DNA of 64,000 nt from Olivibacter sp. SDN3 (GCF_014334135.1 NZ_CP060497.1:4092001-4156000), one strand, 5' to 3'. Counted from the first letter of the stretch, positions 17,829 to 27,274 are shown. Notes: generated from the letters alone by a model not told the origin. A program made the numbers and translations.

Positions 17829-18385
17829 GAAATATTAGAAAAAATATAAAAAAAACTCCACGAGAAAAATGATCGTATAAAAGTATGGTGTTTGGTTTGA
17901 TTGTTTGTTTACGTGTTTTTTTATCTTTTGTGGTTTTTTATCGATTTAATAATCAGTTTATTTTATATTTTATGTATGAATCGTGTTAAAAGTGAACAAT
18001 TTTGATTATTGTAATATTAAAACAGTATTTTTTGTTATTGTTTGTTAATATTTTTTGGTTTTTTTTATTAAAAATATATAAAATACTTGTTTTTTTAATA
18101 AAAATGGTTTTTATTTGCTGTGTAATTTGTGTTATATGTATTTTTTTATCGTGTTTTTGTGTTTTTTAGCTTATATTATGATGATTAATTGTTTTTATAT
18201 TGGGTGATGTGCCTGTGTATGAATCGCCAGTTCTATTATTTTTTTTGCAATTAGAATTTCATTGAGACAACAGCTGATTTGCTTTTGAGGGAGGATGTCG
18301 GTATGAGAATTTTTTTGGCTTTATTATTAACTATATTTTTATTTTTTTAACTATTATTATTGATTTATTTATTTTTATTAAATTT
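17829..18385. other. Very AT-rich, T-tract-rich intergenic region
   Basis: About 550 bp without a coding frame. From about 17890 the plus strand is dominated by runs of T and A with a low G content, up to the ATG at 18386. No DnaA box, tRNA or repeat array is seen. It may be curved DNA or a long upstream region of the outer-membrane-type gene. Confidence 0.5.
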
Positions 18386-19123
18386 ATGAAAAAAATGACA
18401 ACTTTATCCAAAAACATTGCAGTATTATCGTGTTTGTTTCTTGCACTTATTTCTACAACTGTGCAAGGGCAAGAAGATGACGATAGGTTCAGTTTCACCG
18501 TTGCGTTGAATTCTGATCAGTTTTTCGGCTTTGCTCCCTCTTTCTCTGGTGCATATGCTGTAAGTCCAAGTACAGATTTAACCTTTTACGGCATACTATG
18601 GTCTGGCGGTACTGGTGGAGGATGGGGTAATTGGACAGAGTTTGGTATTGGTGCAAATTTTACCGTTGCTGATGGCTTTGGTATAAATCCAAATATTGGT
18701 GTAACTGGAGGTAATTTATTATCCAGTGGAGTAGAAGGGCCAGCTATATTTGGTGACGGTATTGTTCCTAATCTTATTCTTTCACTGGATAAACAATATG
18801 TGGAAGGTGAAGGATATTTTGGATACTATGCACCATTGCGTAACAAAGCACCAGAAGGAGGAACTACCTTGTCTTATATTCACTACTGGGCAAATTTAGG
18901 GTATAAAGTTAGTCCCAAATTCTCTTTTGGTGCACATTTCGAGGAATTAATCAATTCTGGTGGATCAAACGTGGAAGAATCTACAAGTGTATACCAATGG
19001 TTGGGTCCATATATTCAGTTTTCTTCACCAAAACATAGCATTTTTGCACGTTTATCAGCTGGAGGCGATCTAGTAAGTGGTAACGACTCTTTCTTTAAAG
19101 TGAGTACTGGTTTTAGTTTTTAA
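18386..19123 (+). CDS. Putative outer membrane protein (DUF6733-like)
   Basis: 245 residues with a signal peptide (about 1-28, ending TVQGQ) and a glycine- and aromatic-rich barrel-like body: DQFFGFAPSFSGAYAVSP, TFYGILWSGGTGGGWGNW and FGIGANFTVADGFGINPN. The last residues are FFKVSTGFSF, with a terminal Phe as in outer membrane barrels. It resembles a Bacteroidota family that I recall as DUF6733; function is not known. The IS1182 copy 2 lies 28 bp after its stop. A long AT-rich region precedes it. Confidence 0.65.
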   Translation: MKKMTTLSKNIAVLSCLFLALISTTVQGQEDDDRFSFTVALNSDQFFGFAPSFSGAYAVSPSTDLTFYGILWSGGTGGGWGNWTEFGIGANFTVADGFGINPNIGVTGGNLLSSGVEGPAIFGDGIVPNLILSLDKQYVEGEGYFGYYAPLRNKAPEGGTTLSYIHYWANLGYKVSPKFSFGAHFEELINSGGSNVEESTSVYQWLGPYIQFSSPKHSIFARLSAGGDLVSGNDSFFKVSTGFSF

Positions 19124-19181
19124 TTATATTATTTTGTTAGTTTAGAAAACGGAGCTGTCTAAAAAGCCCTATTAATAGAAG

Positions 19182-19219
19182 ATCCCCGATACTGAAAAAG
19201 TGTCGGGGATTTTTATTTT
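19182..19219 (+). terminator. Terminator-like hairpin in the IS1182 left end (copy 2)
   Basis: Same 12-bp stem as in copy 1: ATCCCCGATACT (19182-19193), GAAAA loop, AGTGTCGGGGAT (19199-19210), then a T-rich run. Confidence 0.75.
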
Positions 19220-19260
19220 TTGTCCTAAAAAACAGTTATTTTTAGGTGCACCCAAACAAT

Positions 19261-20889
19261 ATGGCAAACATACTATTCAAAGCATTACCGTCCAACAGTC
19301 CGAGCCTGTTTCCGGAAGATATTTTTGCAAAGATCCCAGAGAACCACCCGGTACGTCTGGTAAATGCAGTGGTTGACAGACTGAACATCGACCACATCAT
19401 AGGACAGTACAAAGGTGGCGGCACGAGCAGTTTCCATCCGCGTATGATGATCAAAGTGCTGTTCTATGCCTATCTGGGCAACATCTATTCGTGCCGCAGG
19501 ATAGAAAAGGCCTTACAGGAGAATATCTATTTCATGTGGCTTTCGGGCCACAGTGCACCGGATTACCGAACGATCAACCACTTCCGTGGCAAAAGACTTA
19601 AAGGGCATATCCATTCCCTTTTTGCCGATGTTGTCCGTTTGCTTGCCGAACTGGGCTATGTAAGCCTAAAGGTCCAGTACATAGACGGTACAAAGATTGA
19701 ATCGGCGGCAGGCCGTTACACTTTTGTATGGAAAGGTTCGGTGGAAAAGAACAAAGCAAAACTGGAAAATAAAATACAGTCGGTCCTCTCGGACATTGAA
19801 TCACAGATAAAACAGGACCAATCGGAACTGGGCAGGGATGAAACACCCAAACCTATTAAGAGCAATGAGCTCAGGGACAGACTTTCTTTACTGAACGAAA
19901 AGCTCAAAGCAACAGCAAAACCTACCCAAAAACAGCTTAAAAAGCTGCGGGAAGAACATCTTCCAAGGCTGGAAAAGTACGAAAAGCAATTGGCTACACT
20001 GGGGGAAAGGAACAGTTACAGCAAAACCGATGAAGATGCCACCTTCATGCGGCTGAAAGATGACCACATGCAGAACGGGCAGCTCAAACCGGCCTACAAC
20101 ACGCAGATCAGTACGGAAGAACAGTTCATCACCCACTACAGTATCCACCAGACAAGCACCGATACCACCACATTGGAAGACCATCTTGATAGCTTCGAAG
20201 ATCAATATAACAGGCAGAGCGATGTGGTGGTGGCCGATGCCGGTTACGGAAGTGAAGAGAACTATGAAATGCTGGAATCAAAGAACATAGAAGGTTACGT
20301 GAAATATAATTACTTCCACAAAGAGCAGAAACGCAACCAGAGGAACAATCCTTTTCTATTACAGAACCTGTATTATCATAAAGAGCAGGACTTCTATGTG
20401 TGCCCGATGGGACAGAAGATGGAGTTTGCCGGTAAGGGAATACGCAAAAGCACCAATGGATATAGTTCCCGGGTGAGCTATTACAGGGCCGAACGCTGTG
20501 AAGGCTGCCCGCTTCGGGGGCAGTGCCATAAAGCGCAGGGAAACAGGATCATCGAAGTCAACCACCGGTTGAACGAACTGAAGACCAGGGCACGCGAACG
20601 TCTAACATCGGAAACAGGAAAGTACCACCGGAGTAAACGCCCCATAGAAGTGGAGGCGGTCTTCGGACAGATGAAAAGCAACAACAGATTCAACAGGTTA
20701 ACCATGAGGGGGCTTGAAAAGGTCGATATTGAGTTCGCCCTGATGTGTATAGGGCATAACCTGAGAAAATGGTCGAAAAAGCTCCTGAAAACAACTTCGT
20801 CAGGCCCAAACAACGAACCTAAATACAATAATCCCCTTATTTATGACCCCAAATGGATAAACTACTGCTATCAACCATTGGTCGCATAG
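19261..20889 (+). CDS. IS1182-family DDE transposase
   Basis: 542 residues from the ATG at 19261 (a GTG at 19246 would add five). The N-terminal DUF772-type domain (FPEDIFAKIPENHPVRLVN) is followed by a DDE nuclease domain: first Asp in QYIDGTKIES, second in [17 protein letters not shown], Glu in RPIEVEAVFGQMK. A Cys cluster (CEGCPLRGQCHKAQGN) before the Glu is usual for the family. A charged coiled-coil-like stretch (about 190-250) separates the first two catalytic blocks. The gene appears functional and is the probable source of the damaged copy 1. Confidence 0.95.
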   Translation: MANILFKALPSNSPSLFPEDIFAKIPENHPVRLVNAVVDRLNIDHIIGQYKGGGTSSFHPRMMIKVLFYAYLGNIYSCRRIEKALQENIYFMWLSGHSAPDYRTINHFRGKRLKGHIHSLFADVVRLLAELGYVSLKVQYIDGTKIESAAGRYTFVWKGSVEKNKAKLENKIQSVLSDIESQIKQDQSELGRDETPKPIKSNELRDRLSLLNEKLKATAKPTQKQLKKLREEHLPRLEKYEKQLATLGERNSYSKTDEDATFMRLKDDHMQNGQLKPAYNTQISTEEQFITHYSIHQTSTDTTTLEDHLDSFEDQYNRQSDVVVADAGYGSEENYEMLESKNIEGYVKYNYFHKEQKRNQRNNPFLLQNLYYHKEQDFYVCPMGQKMEFAGKGIRKSTNGYSSRVSYYRAERCEGCPLRGQCHKAQGNRIIEVNHRLNELKTRARERLTSETGKYHRSKRPIEVEAVFGQMKSNNRFNRLTMRGLEKVDIEFALMCIGHNLRKWSKKLLKTTSSGPNNEPKYNNPLIYDPKWINYCYQPLVA

Positions 20890-21021
20890 AGTAACATCCT
20901 AAAACCGATAGACTCTACAGGTAGATACAAAAAGAAAGAAGGCGCCCTTTTTAGACGCCTTCTTTTTTAGTATAAAAAATCCTTAAAAGATTTGAAAACT
21001 AAACTTACTGACGGTGAGAGA

Positions 21022-21076
21022 ATGACATTCTTTTTTGTCTTTTTTTATTTTGTGTCAAATTGGCGTGTCAGGATGT
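21022..21076 (+). promoter_or_regulatory. Cluster of TGTCA/TGACA words upstream of htpG
   Basis: TGACA at 21023, TGTC near 21036, GTGTCA at 21052-21057 and again at 21065-21070 (13 bp apart), and TGTC at 21074. These lie within about 60-110 bp of the htpG start. They could be binding sites for a heat-shock or envelope-type regulator; no factor can be named. Confidence 0.35.
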
Positions 21077-21132
21077 CTTTTGTATAAAATGGAACATATC
21101 TTGTAAATCATTTGAAAAACAATAGAATTATT

Positions 21133-23019
21133 ATGCAAGAGAAAGGAAACATATCTATTCATACCGAGAATATTTTTCCGGTTATCAAGAAATTTTTATA
21201 TTCAGATAATGAAATATTTTTACGCGAATTAGTTTCGAACGCCGTTGATGCAACTCAAAAGCTAAAAAGATTAGCGTCATTGGGAAATTATCGGGGAGAA
21301 GTTGGAGACGCCACGATAGAGATTTCATTAGATGAAGTGGCGAAAACTATTACGATTTCTGATAAGGGGATTGGAATGACAGCTGACGAGATTAAAAAAT
21401 ATATAAATCAAATCGCGTTTTCCGGTGCTACCGAATTTATGGAGAAATTTAAGGAAGCTAAAGATGCTAATGAAATCATCGGTAGGTTCGGTTTAGGTTT
21501 TTACTCGGCATTTATGGTGGCAGATAAGGTAGAAATTCAAACACTTTCTTATCAAACCGACGCTGAGCCCGCTCAATGGGTATGTGATGGTAGTACTTCT
21601 TATGAAATTTCGACAGGGAAAAAAGCTGAAAGAGGGACCGATGTCATTTTGTACATCAACAAGGAGTCAGAAGAATTTCTTAATAAGTCCAAGCTTGACG
21701 AAATTTTGGCCAAATATTGTCGGTTCCTACCTGTTCCAATAAAATTTGGAAAAAAAACACAATCAGAGCCGGACGGTGAGGATGCGGAAGGTAAGCCTAA
21801 ATATAAGTCTATCGAAGTAGATAATATCATCAATAACACTAACCCCGCGTGGACTAAGGCTCCATCCGAACTTAAGGATGAGGATTATTTGGCCTTCTAC
21901 CGGGAATTGTATCCGTTTTCTGACGAACCATTATTTTGGATTCATTTAAATGTAGACTATCCCTTTAATCTAACAGGAATACTGTACTTTCCAAAAATCA
22001 AGAATGATTTTGACCTTCAACGTAATAAGATCAAATTATTCTCTCGGCAGGTGTTTATTACGGATGAGGTAAAGGACATCGTTCCTGAGTTTTTGATGTT
22101 GTTACATGGGGTTATAGATTCACCTGATATTCCGTTGAACGTATCAAGAAGCTTCCTGCAAGCCGATAGCAACGTGAAACGCATCAGTAATTACATCACT
22201 AAAAAGGTAGCAGATAAACTGAATGAATTGTTTAAAACTGAACGTAAATCATTCGAGGACAAATGGAAAGATATCGGTCTATTTGTTAAGTATGGTATGG
22301 TAAGTGAGGATAAGTTTGCAGAAAAAGCAAATGATTTTGCTTTACTTCAGAATGTTGACAAGGAGTTCTTCACTTTAAAAGAATATGCTGAAAAGGTGAA
22401 GGATATCCAGAAAGATAAAAATGATAATATCATTTACCTTTATTCCAATGATCTTGCAACGCAAGATAGTTTCGTCACAGCAGCGAAAGATAAAGGCTAC
22501 GATGTATTGCTATTAGATTCTCCAATTGATAGTCATTTTGTTAATTATTTGGAGCAAAAGCTAGAGAAGACGCAACTTAAACGTGTAGACTCCGATGTGA
22601 TTGATAAGCTTATTCAAAAGGATGACGATAAAGCATTGGATCTAAGCGAAGAGGAAAGTGGTACTGTTAAGTCGCTATTTGAGAAAGCGATTGGTAAAGA
22701 GAATATGCAGGTAGAAATTGAGGCACTTGGAAGTGAGGAAATGCCGGTAACCGTAACTATGGACGAGTTTATGCGCAGAATGAAAGACATGGCCCAAAAT
22801 GGTGGAGGAATGGGATTTTACGGTAATCTCCCGGATAGTTATAAAGTATCTGTCAATGGCAATCACCCACTTATTAGACGTATCTTATCATCTGCTGACG
22901 ATGGAGAAAAGGAGAATTTGGCAAAGCAAGCTTTTGATTTAGCGCTGTTATCGAGAGGCTTGCTGACAGGATCTGAACTTACTAGTTTTGTAAAAAGAAG
23001 TGTTAGCTTAATAAATTAA
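21133..23019 (+). CDS. htpG: Molecular chaperone HtpG (Hsp90)
   Basis: ATP-dependent cytosolic chaperone. From the ATG at 21133 (MQEKGNISIHTEN) it has 628 residues; a TTG seven codons upstream is open but not needed. N-terminal ATPase motifs are ELVSNAVDAT, DKGIGMTADEI, and GRFGLGFYSAFMVADKV. The middle domain has the catalytic arginine region (LNVSRSFLQAD), and a shorter C-terminal dimerisation domain follows. It is downstream of IS1182 copy 2, from which it is shielded by about 150 bp. A hairpin terminator follows. Confidence 0.97.
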   Translation: MQEKGNISIHTENIFPVIKKFLYSDNEIFLRELVSNAVDATQKLKRLASLGNYRGEVGDATIEISLDEVAKTITISDKGIGMTADEIKKYINQIAFSGATEFMEKFKEAKDANEIIGRFGLGFYSAFMVADKVEIQTLSYQTDAEPAQWVCDGSTSYEISTGKKAERGTDVILYINKESEEFLNKSKLDEILAKYCRFLPVPIKFGKKTQSEPDGEDAEGKPKYKSIEVDNIINNTNPAWTKAPSELKDEDYLAFYRELYPFSDEPLFWIHLNVDYPFNLTGILYFPKIKNDFDLQRNKIKLFSRQVFITDEVKDIVPEFLMLLHGVIDSPDIPLNVSRSFLQADSNVKRISNYITKKVADKLNELFKTERKSFEDKWKDIGLFVKYGMVSEDKFAEKANDFALLQNVDKEFFTLKEYAEKVKDIQKDKNDNIIYLYSNDLATQDSFVTAAKDKGYDVLLLDSPIDSHFVNYLEQKLEKTQLKRVDSDVIDKLIQKDDDKALDLSEEESGTVKSLFEKAIGKENMQVEIEALGSEEMPVTVTMDEFMRRMKDMAQNGGGMGFYGNLPDSYKVSVNGNHPLIRRILSSADDGEKENLAKQAFDLALLSRGLLTGSELTSFVKRSVSLIN

Positions 23020-23043
23020 AAAAGAGAAGCCGAACGTTAATAG

Positions 23044-23079
23044 AGGACCCCAATTCATGTTTTAGGGGTCCTTGTTGTT
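23044..23079. terminator. Terminator between convergent htpG and gap genes
   Basis: AGGACCCC (23044-23051) and GGGGTCCT (23065-23072) make a perfect 8-bp stem followed on the plus strand by TGTTGTTGT. Confidence 0.65.
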
Positions 23080-23084
23080 GTACA

Positions 23085-24533
23085 TTAATAGTAAGTAAGG
23101 CGTACAACTCCAGCTATCTTCTTTGCAAACCGAATGACCTGTCTGCTGTAACCGTATTCATTATCGTACCATATATATAAAATAACAGATTTACTGTCTT
23201 TTGAAACTATTGTTGCAGGACCGTCAATAATTGCGGCGTGACTATTGCCGATGACGTCGCTGCTTACTAGTTCTTTTGAAATCGAATAGTCTATCTGTTC
23301 GGAAAAATCACCAAATAAGGCCGCGTGCTTTAACGATTCTGAAATATTTTTTAACGATAATGTCCTATTGGTTGTTAAGTTTAAAATGGCCAATGATACA
23401 TTTGGCACAGGCACTCTAACGGCATTACTCGTTAATTTACCGGCAAGTGAAGGAAGAACTTTGGCCACCGCTTTTTCAGATCCCGTTTCTGTTATAACCA
23501 TATTTAGTGGTGCAGCTCTCCCTCTGCGCGCTTTTTTATGATAATTATCCAGTAGATTTTGATCGTTAGTATATGCGTGGACTGTTTCGATATGTCCTTT
23601 ACGTATTTGAAATAGATTATCTACTAGATTCAAAACAGGCACGATGGCATTGGTCGTGCAAGAAGCGCAAGAGAAAATATGCTCATCCTGCAAGTTAATT
23701 GTGTGTTCGTTTATACCGGAAACTACGTTTGGGACATCGTCTTTTGCAGGAGCGGTGAGTAGGATCTTTTCAACACCTTTTGCTTTTAAATGTCTGCTTA
23801 GGTTTGCTCTATCACGATATGCTCCGGTATTATCAATAAGCAAAGCATGAGTGATTCCATACTTTGTATAGTCGATTTTATCTGGTTCCTCCGAACTGAT
23901 TAGATGTATTCGCTGTCCGTTTATAATTAGTGTTTTATGTTCGGTATCTAAGCTGACAGTTCCTTTGAAGCGATTGTGAATAGAATCGGCTGCCAGTAAA
24001 TCAGCTCTCTTTTGCAAACTATCGTTATCGTTTCCTCTAATAACAATTGCTCTTAAGCGAAGTTGTTCTCCTTTTCCCGTTTGCGTAATTATTTCTCTTG
24101 CCAGCAGCCTCCCAATTCTACCAAAACCATATAGTATAACATCTCTTTTGCGTAAGTTTTTCTTACCTTTTCCAATATGCTTAGCGAGTTCTTTGATTAC
24201 GAAATCGTGTACAGAAGAATATTTTTGATGATTTTCTACCCAAAGAATAAGTAATTTGCCTACATCGATTCGACTAGGGGCAATGTTACTGTTTTTTATA
24301 GCCTTTGCAATATCTAAAGTATCGTATATCGAAATATCTTTATTGCTTATTTCACGCGCATATTGATGGGTAGCCAGAATTTGACTACTGCTGACATCGA
24401 ACAGGGGGCTCCTAAAGAGTACAAGTTCAATTGATCTCTCAAACCATAATTGCCCAACAATTCCTATAAGTTCTATTGCTTGTTTTTCTTTCTCGATCCA
24501 AGAGTTAAACTCTGATTGGTATTTATTTGTCAT
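23085..24533 (-). CDS. gap: Glyceraldehyde-3-phosphate dehydrogenase, long form
   Basis: 482 residues, about 140 more than ordinary GAPDH. The extra N-terminal part (1-130) has no recognised domain. The Rossmann domain starts at YGFGRIGRLLAREI, the catalytic Cys is in SCASCTTNAIVP, and the partner His is in ETVHAYTNDQ. After the second strand the usual Asn-Asp that selects NAD is replaced by VIRGND, which suggests NADP use or dual specificity. Long GAPDHs of this kind are known in Bacteroidota beside a normal-length enzyme. The preference is inference. Confidence 0.9.
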   Translation of the reverse strand: MTNKYQSEFNSWIEKEKQAIELIGIVGQLWFERSIELVLFRSPLFDVSSSQILATHQYAREISNKDISIYDTLDIAKAIKNSNIAPSRIDVGKLLILWVENHQKYSSVHDFVIKELAKHIGKGKKNLRKRDVILYGFGRIGRLLAREIITQTGKGEQLRLRAIVIRGNDNDSLQKRADLLAADSIHNRFKGTVSLDTEHKTLIINGQRIHLISSEEPDKIDYTKYGITHALLIDNTGAYRDRANLSRHLKAKGVEKILLTAPAKDDVPNVVSGINEHTINLQDEHIFSCASCTTNAIVPVLNLVDNLFQIRKGHIETVHAYTNDQNLLDNYHKKARRGRAAPLNMVITETGSEKAVAKVLPSLAGKLTSNAVRVPVPNVSLAILNLTTNRTLSLKNISESLKHAALFGDFSEQIDYSISKELVSSDVIGNSHAAIIDGPATIVSKDSKSVILYIWYDNEYGYSRQVIRFAKKIAGVVRLTYY

Positions 24534-24644
24534 TATGTGATGTTATAAGGTTAATTTTTGACAAATCTATAAAATATAGCTTTAAATATAGCTTTAAAAT
24601 ATCAATTTGATAATTTCATATAATAACGCGATTGTTGGTCAAAC

Positions 24645-24676
24645 AAAAAAAAGCAGCTTTAGAGAAAAGCTGCTTT
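24645..24676 (-). terminator. rpoD terminator
   Basis: The minus strand forms AAAGCAGCTTT / AAAGCTGCTTT with a 5-nt loop and continues into eight Ts. It lies about 30 bp beyond the stop codon. Confidence 0.8.
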
Positions 24677-24706
24677 GAAATTTCATTAGTAGAATATCTT
24701 AAGCAC

Positions 24707-25567
24707 TTACCCTAGGTAAGACTTTAAGATTTTACTCCGTGACGTATGTCTTAACCTTTGAAGTGCCTTGTCTTTAATTTGACGTACGCGTTCTCTGGTT
24801 AGATTGAAAGTTTCGCCTATTTCTTCTAACGATAATGGGTGATTGGAACCTAAGCCGAAGAACAATACGATGATTTCCCTTTCCCGCTCCGTTAAAGTGG
24901 CTAATGAACGTTTAATCTCTTCCGACAAGGATTCATCTATTAACGTACTGTCTGTATTCGGATCATGGTTCTCTAATACATCAAGTAGTGTGTTTTCTTC
25001 ACCTTGTACAAATGGTGCGTCCATCGAAACATGACGACCTGAATTGCTTAATGTATCAGAAATCTTATCTACAGTAGTTTCTAGAATATCTGCCAATTCC
25101 TCCGGAGAGGGTTCGCGCTCATATTCTTGCTCCAAACGAGAAAAAGCTTTACTGATTTTACTTAAAGAGCCAACTTGGTTTAATGGCAAACGTACAATAC
25201 GTGATTGTTCTGCGATAGCCTGCAAGATAGATTGACGGATCCACCATACAGCGTATGAAATAAACTTAAAACCTTTTGTTTCATCAAAGCGCTTGGCAGC
25301 TTTGATCAAACCTAAATTTCCTTCATTTATAAGGTCGCCTAGCGTTAACCCTTGATTTTGGTATTGCTTGGCTACAGATACAACGAAACGTAAATTTGTT
25401 TTAGTTAAACGTTCTAAAGCGGCTTGATCGCCTTCTCTGATTTTTTGAGCAAGAATTACTTCTTCCTCTGCAGTAATAAGGTCAACTTTACCAATCTCGT
25501 GTAAATACTTATCTAACGATTGCGATTCACGGTTAGTAATTGACTGTGTTATCTTGAGCTGTCTCAT
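24707..25567 (-). CDS. rpoD: Primary sigma factor (RpoD, short Bacteroidota form)
   Basis: 286 residues, the compact form typical of this phylum, lacking the long region 1.1. Region 1.2 ([18 protein letters not shown]), region 2 ([38 protein letters not shown] and the -10-binding [13 protein letters not shown]), region 3 and region 4 ([38 protein letters not shown]) are all present. It directs housekeeping transcription from TTTG/TAnnTTTG promoters, consistent with elements seen upstream of several genes here. Confidence 0.96.
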   Translation of the reverse strand: MRQLKITQSITNRESQSLDKYLHEIGKVDLITAEEEVILAQKIREGDQAALERLTKTNLRFVVSVAKQYQNQGLTLGDLINEGNLGLIKAAKRFDETKGFKFISYAVWWIRQSILQAIAEQSRIVRLPLNQVGSLSKISKAFSRLEQEYEREPSPEELADILETTVDKISDTLSNSGRHVSMDAPFVQGEENTLLDVLENHDPNTDSTLIDESLSEEIKRSLATLTEREREIIVLFFGLGSNHPLSLEEIGETFNLTRERVRQIKDKALQRLRHTSRSKILKSYLG

Positions 25568-26043
25568 TAATTATTTATATGCCCCTTTCTTTATAAAGTG
25601 TGCAAAAGTACAAAATTTATTTTTCTTATAACGATTGAGAAGCAAAAAAGTTGTCTGATTTTTAGGGTTTTACCACTTTTTTTTTGCTACCTTTCTATAG
25701 CAAAAAACGAGCCAATCAATGGTTTTTGTCGTATTATTATGATATGATTTTATCCGTTGCAACTCTTTTTGAAGAATTAATGACAAAAGGCCAGTTGAGT
25801 CGCTTGTTTTGTTACATAAACGTTGTTTTAAGTGCATTTTTTGATTCTGAAATATATAGACGATTATTAAACATGTTATATTGACAAGTTAAATTTTACA
25901 ATATTATTATAAAATATGTATCGCTACACCCACATGTACGAATACGTACCCTATTGTTGCTGTTGACTAATTTTTTATCTTAATCGTATTAATTATGATA
26001 ACTATTGATTAACTTAAATTTTTGTAATCACTAAAAGTAGTTT
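25568..26043. other. Intergenic region between divergent rpoD and nagX-like genes
   Basis: 476 bp, AT-rich. A minus-strand TACTTTTG (25610-25603) 36 bp before rpoD fits a -7 element. One TGCATTTTTT at 25833 resembles the TGCA words of the MurNAc locus but is single. Nothing else is recognised; small open frames here have no coding character. Confidence 0.45.
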
Positions 26044-27246
26044 ATGAATCAAAGATACTATTCATTAGACGTTTTTCGAGGTGCTACAGTAGCCTTAATG
26101 ATATTGGTAAATAATCCGGGAAGCTGGAATGCTATATTTTCTCCTTTGGAACATGCGCCTTGGCATGGATGCACGCCTACTGATCTGGTGTTTCCCTTTT
26201 TTCTATTCGCGGTAGGAAATGCTATGGCTTTTGTAATGCCCAAATTGAAGGATCATGGCAACCGATTATTTTGGCAAAAGGTTCTTAAGCGTAGTGCTTT
26301 GATTTTTTTAATAGGCCTGGTACTGAATTGGTGGCCTTTTGTCGGTTGGTCTGGGAATAGTATTACTTTCAGAGGGTGGGTAGATCCAACAGACGCTACA
26401 AATGGTGTTCGTATTTTGGGTGTTTTGCAACGGATAGCGCTATGTTATTGTTTGGCCTCAATAATTGTTTATTTTCTGAAACCCAAAGCTATTATACTCA
26501 CTAGTACAGCTATACTGGTACTTTATTGGATAGCTTGTATTTATTTTGGGGGAGCCGATCCATACAGTCTGCAAGGCTGGTTCGGTACGGCTATCGATGA
26601 GAAACTGCTGGGAGTAGCGCATATGTATAAAGGGGAAGGGGTTGCTTTTGAACCGGAAGGTTTGATGAGTACATTTCCTGCTACTGTTCAAGTGATTATC
26701 GGCTATTTGGTTGGAAATTATATACGTTATACGGGAAATGTAGCAGCAAGTAATGTCGAAAAGCCCTATCTGGTATTTCGGATGATTAGTGTATTCATGG
26801 TAGCAGCAGCATTATTAACACTTGCTGGCCTATCTTGGGGCTTAATCTTTCCTGTTAACAAAAAGATATGGACCAGCTCCTATGTCTTATATGCAGGAGG
26901 TTTAGCACTAACTACTATCAGCACGATGATTTGGTTTATTGAAATTAAAAAAGTCAGGAATTGGCTCACCGGGTTTTTCGATGTATTTGGTAAAAACCCG
27001 CTTTTTATTTTCGTGGTAAGTGCATTAATACCAAAAACATTAGCGCTCGTTAGAATAAAGGCCGGGGTAGACGACGCAGGAGAACAGTTATTCACTACGC
27101 CGTTGCGGTGGTTTTATACTAATATCTGTGCTGAATTCCCTGGTCCCCCTGAAGTGGGATCTTTTGTCTATGCTGTATGTTTTCTATGTCTGTTGTGGGT
27201 GATCTGTTATTTATTAGATAAAAATAAAATATACATTAAGGTATAA
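26044..27246 (+). CDS. nagX: NagX-like membrane acyltransferase (DUF5009/COG4299 family)
   Basis: 400 residues with about ten membrane segments. The N-terminus RYYSLDVFRGATVALMILVNNPG and the APWHGCTPTDLVFPFFLFAVG block are hallmarks of the family related to heparan-alpha-glucosaminide N-acetyltransferase. In GlcNAc-using bacteria such genes (nagX) lie in amino-sugar catabolic clusters; the reaction is presumed to be acetyl transfer to glucosamine at the inner membrane. It is convergent with the symporter-murQ pair, consistent with an amino-sugar role. The exact substrate is not shown. Confidence 0.8.
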   Translation: MNQRYYSLDVFRGATVALMILVNNPGSWNAIFSPLEHAPWHGCTPTDLVFPFFLFAVGNAMAFVMPKLKDHGNRLFWQKVLKRSALIFLIGLVLNWWPFVGWSGNSITFRGWVDPTDATNGVRILGVLQRIALCYCLASIIVYFLKPKAIILTSTAILVLYWIACIYFGGADPYSLQGWFGTAIDEKLLGVAHMYKGEGVAFEPEGLMSTFPATVQVIIGYLVGNYIRYTGNVAASNVEKPYLVFRMISVFMVAAALLTLAGLSWGLIFPVNKKIWTSSYVLYAGGLALTTISTMIWFIEIKKVRNWLTGFFDVFGKNPLFIFVVSALIPKTLALVRIKAGVDDAGEQLFTTPLRWFYTNICAEFPGPPEVGSFVYAVCFLCLLWVICYLLDKNKIYIKV

Positions 27247-27274
27247 CTAACGACGTTACGTTGACACTAGATTC

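Larger units (their letters stand above)
19151..20964 (+). mobile_element. IS1182-family element, copy 2, intact
   Basis: 1814 bp, essentially identical to copy 1 without its IS3 insertion. Ends are GGAGCTGTCTAAAAAG and the complement of AAGAAGGCGTCTAAAAAG. It holds one full-length transposase gene and an internal terminator-like hairpin (19182-19219). No direct target repeat is visible at the flanks (gaaaac before, ttttag after). It lies in the same orientation as copy 1, 14.1 kb away, so the two are long direct repeats. Confidence 0.94.

Noticed and set aside
17889-18385. A replication origin in the AT-rich gap.
   Set aside because: No DnaA-box cluster and no dnaA, dnaN or gidA neighbours.
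1948-20964. A composite transposon carrying the 14-kb segment between the IS1182 copies.
   Set aside because: The segment holds core genes (ssrA, aroA, aroC) with normal composition, and no outer target duplication is visible.
25684-25884. A 66-codon frame upstream of the nagX-like gene.
   Set aside because: AT-rich, no start context, and no similarity to anything I know.
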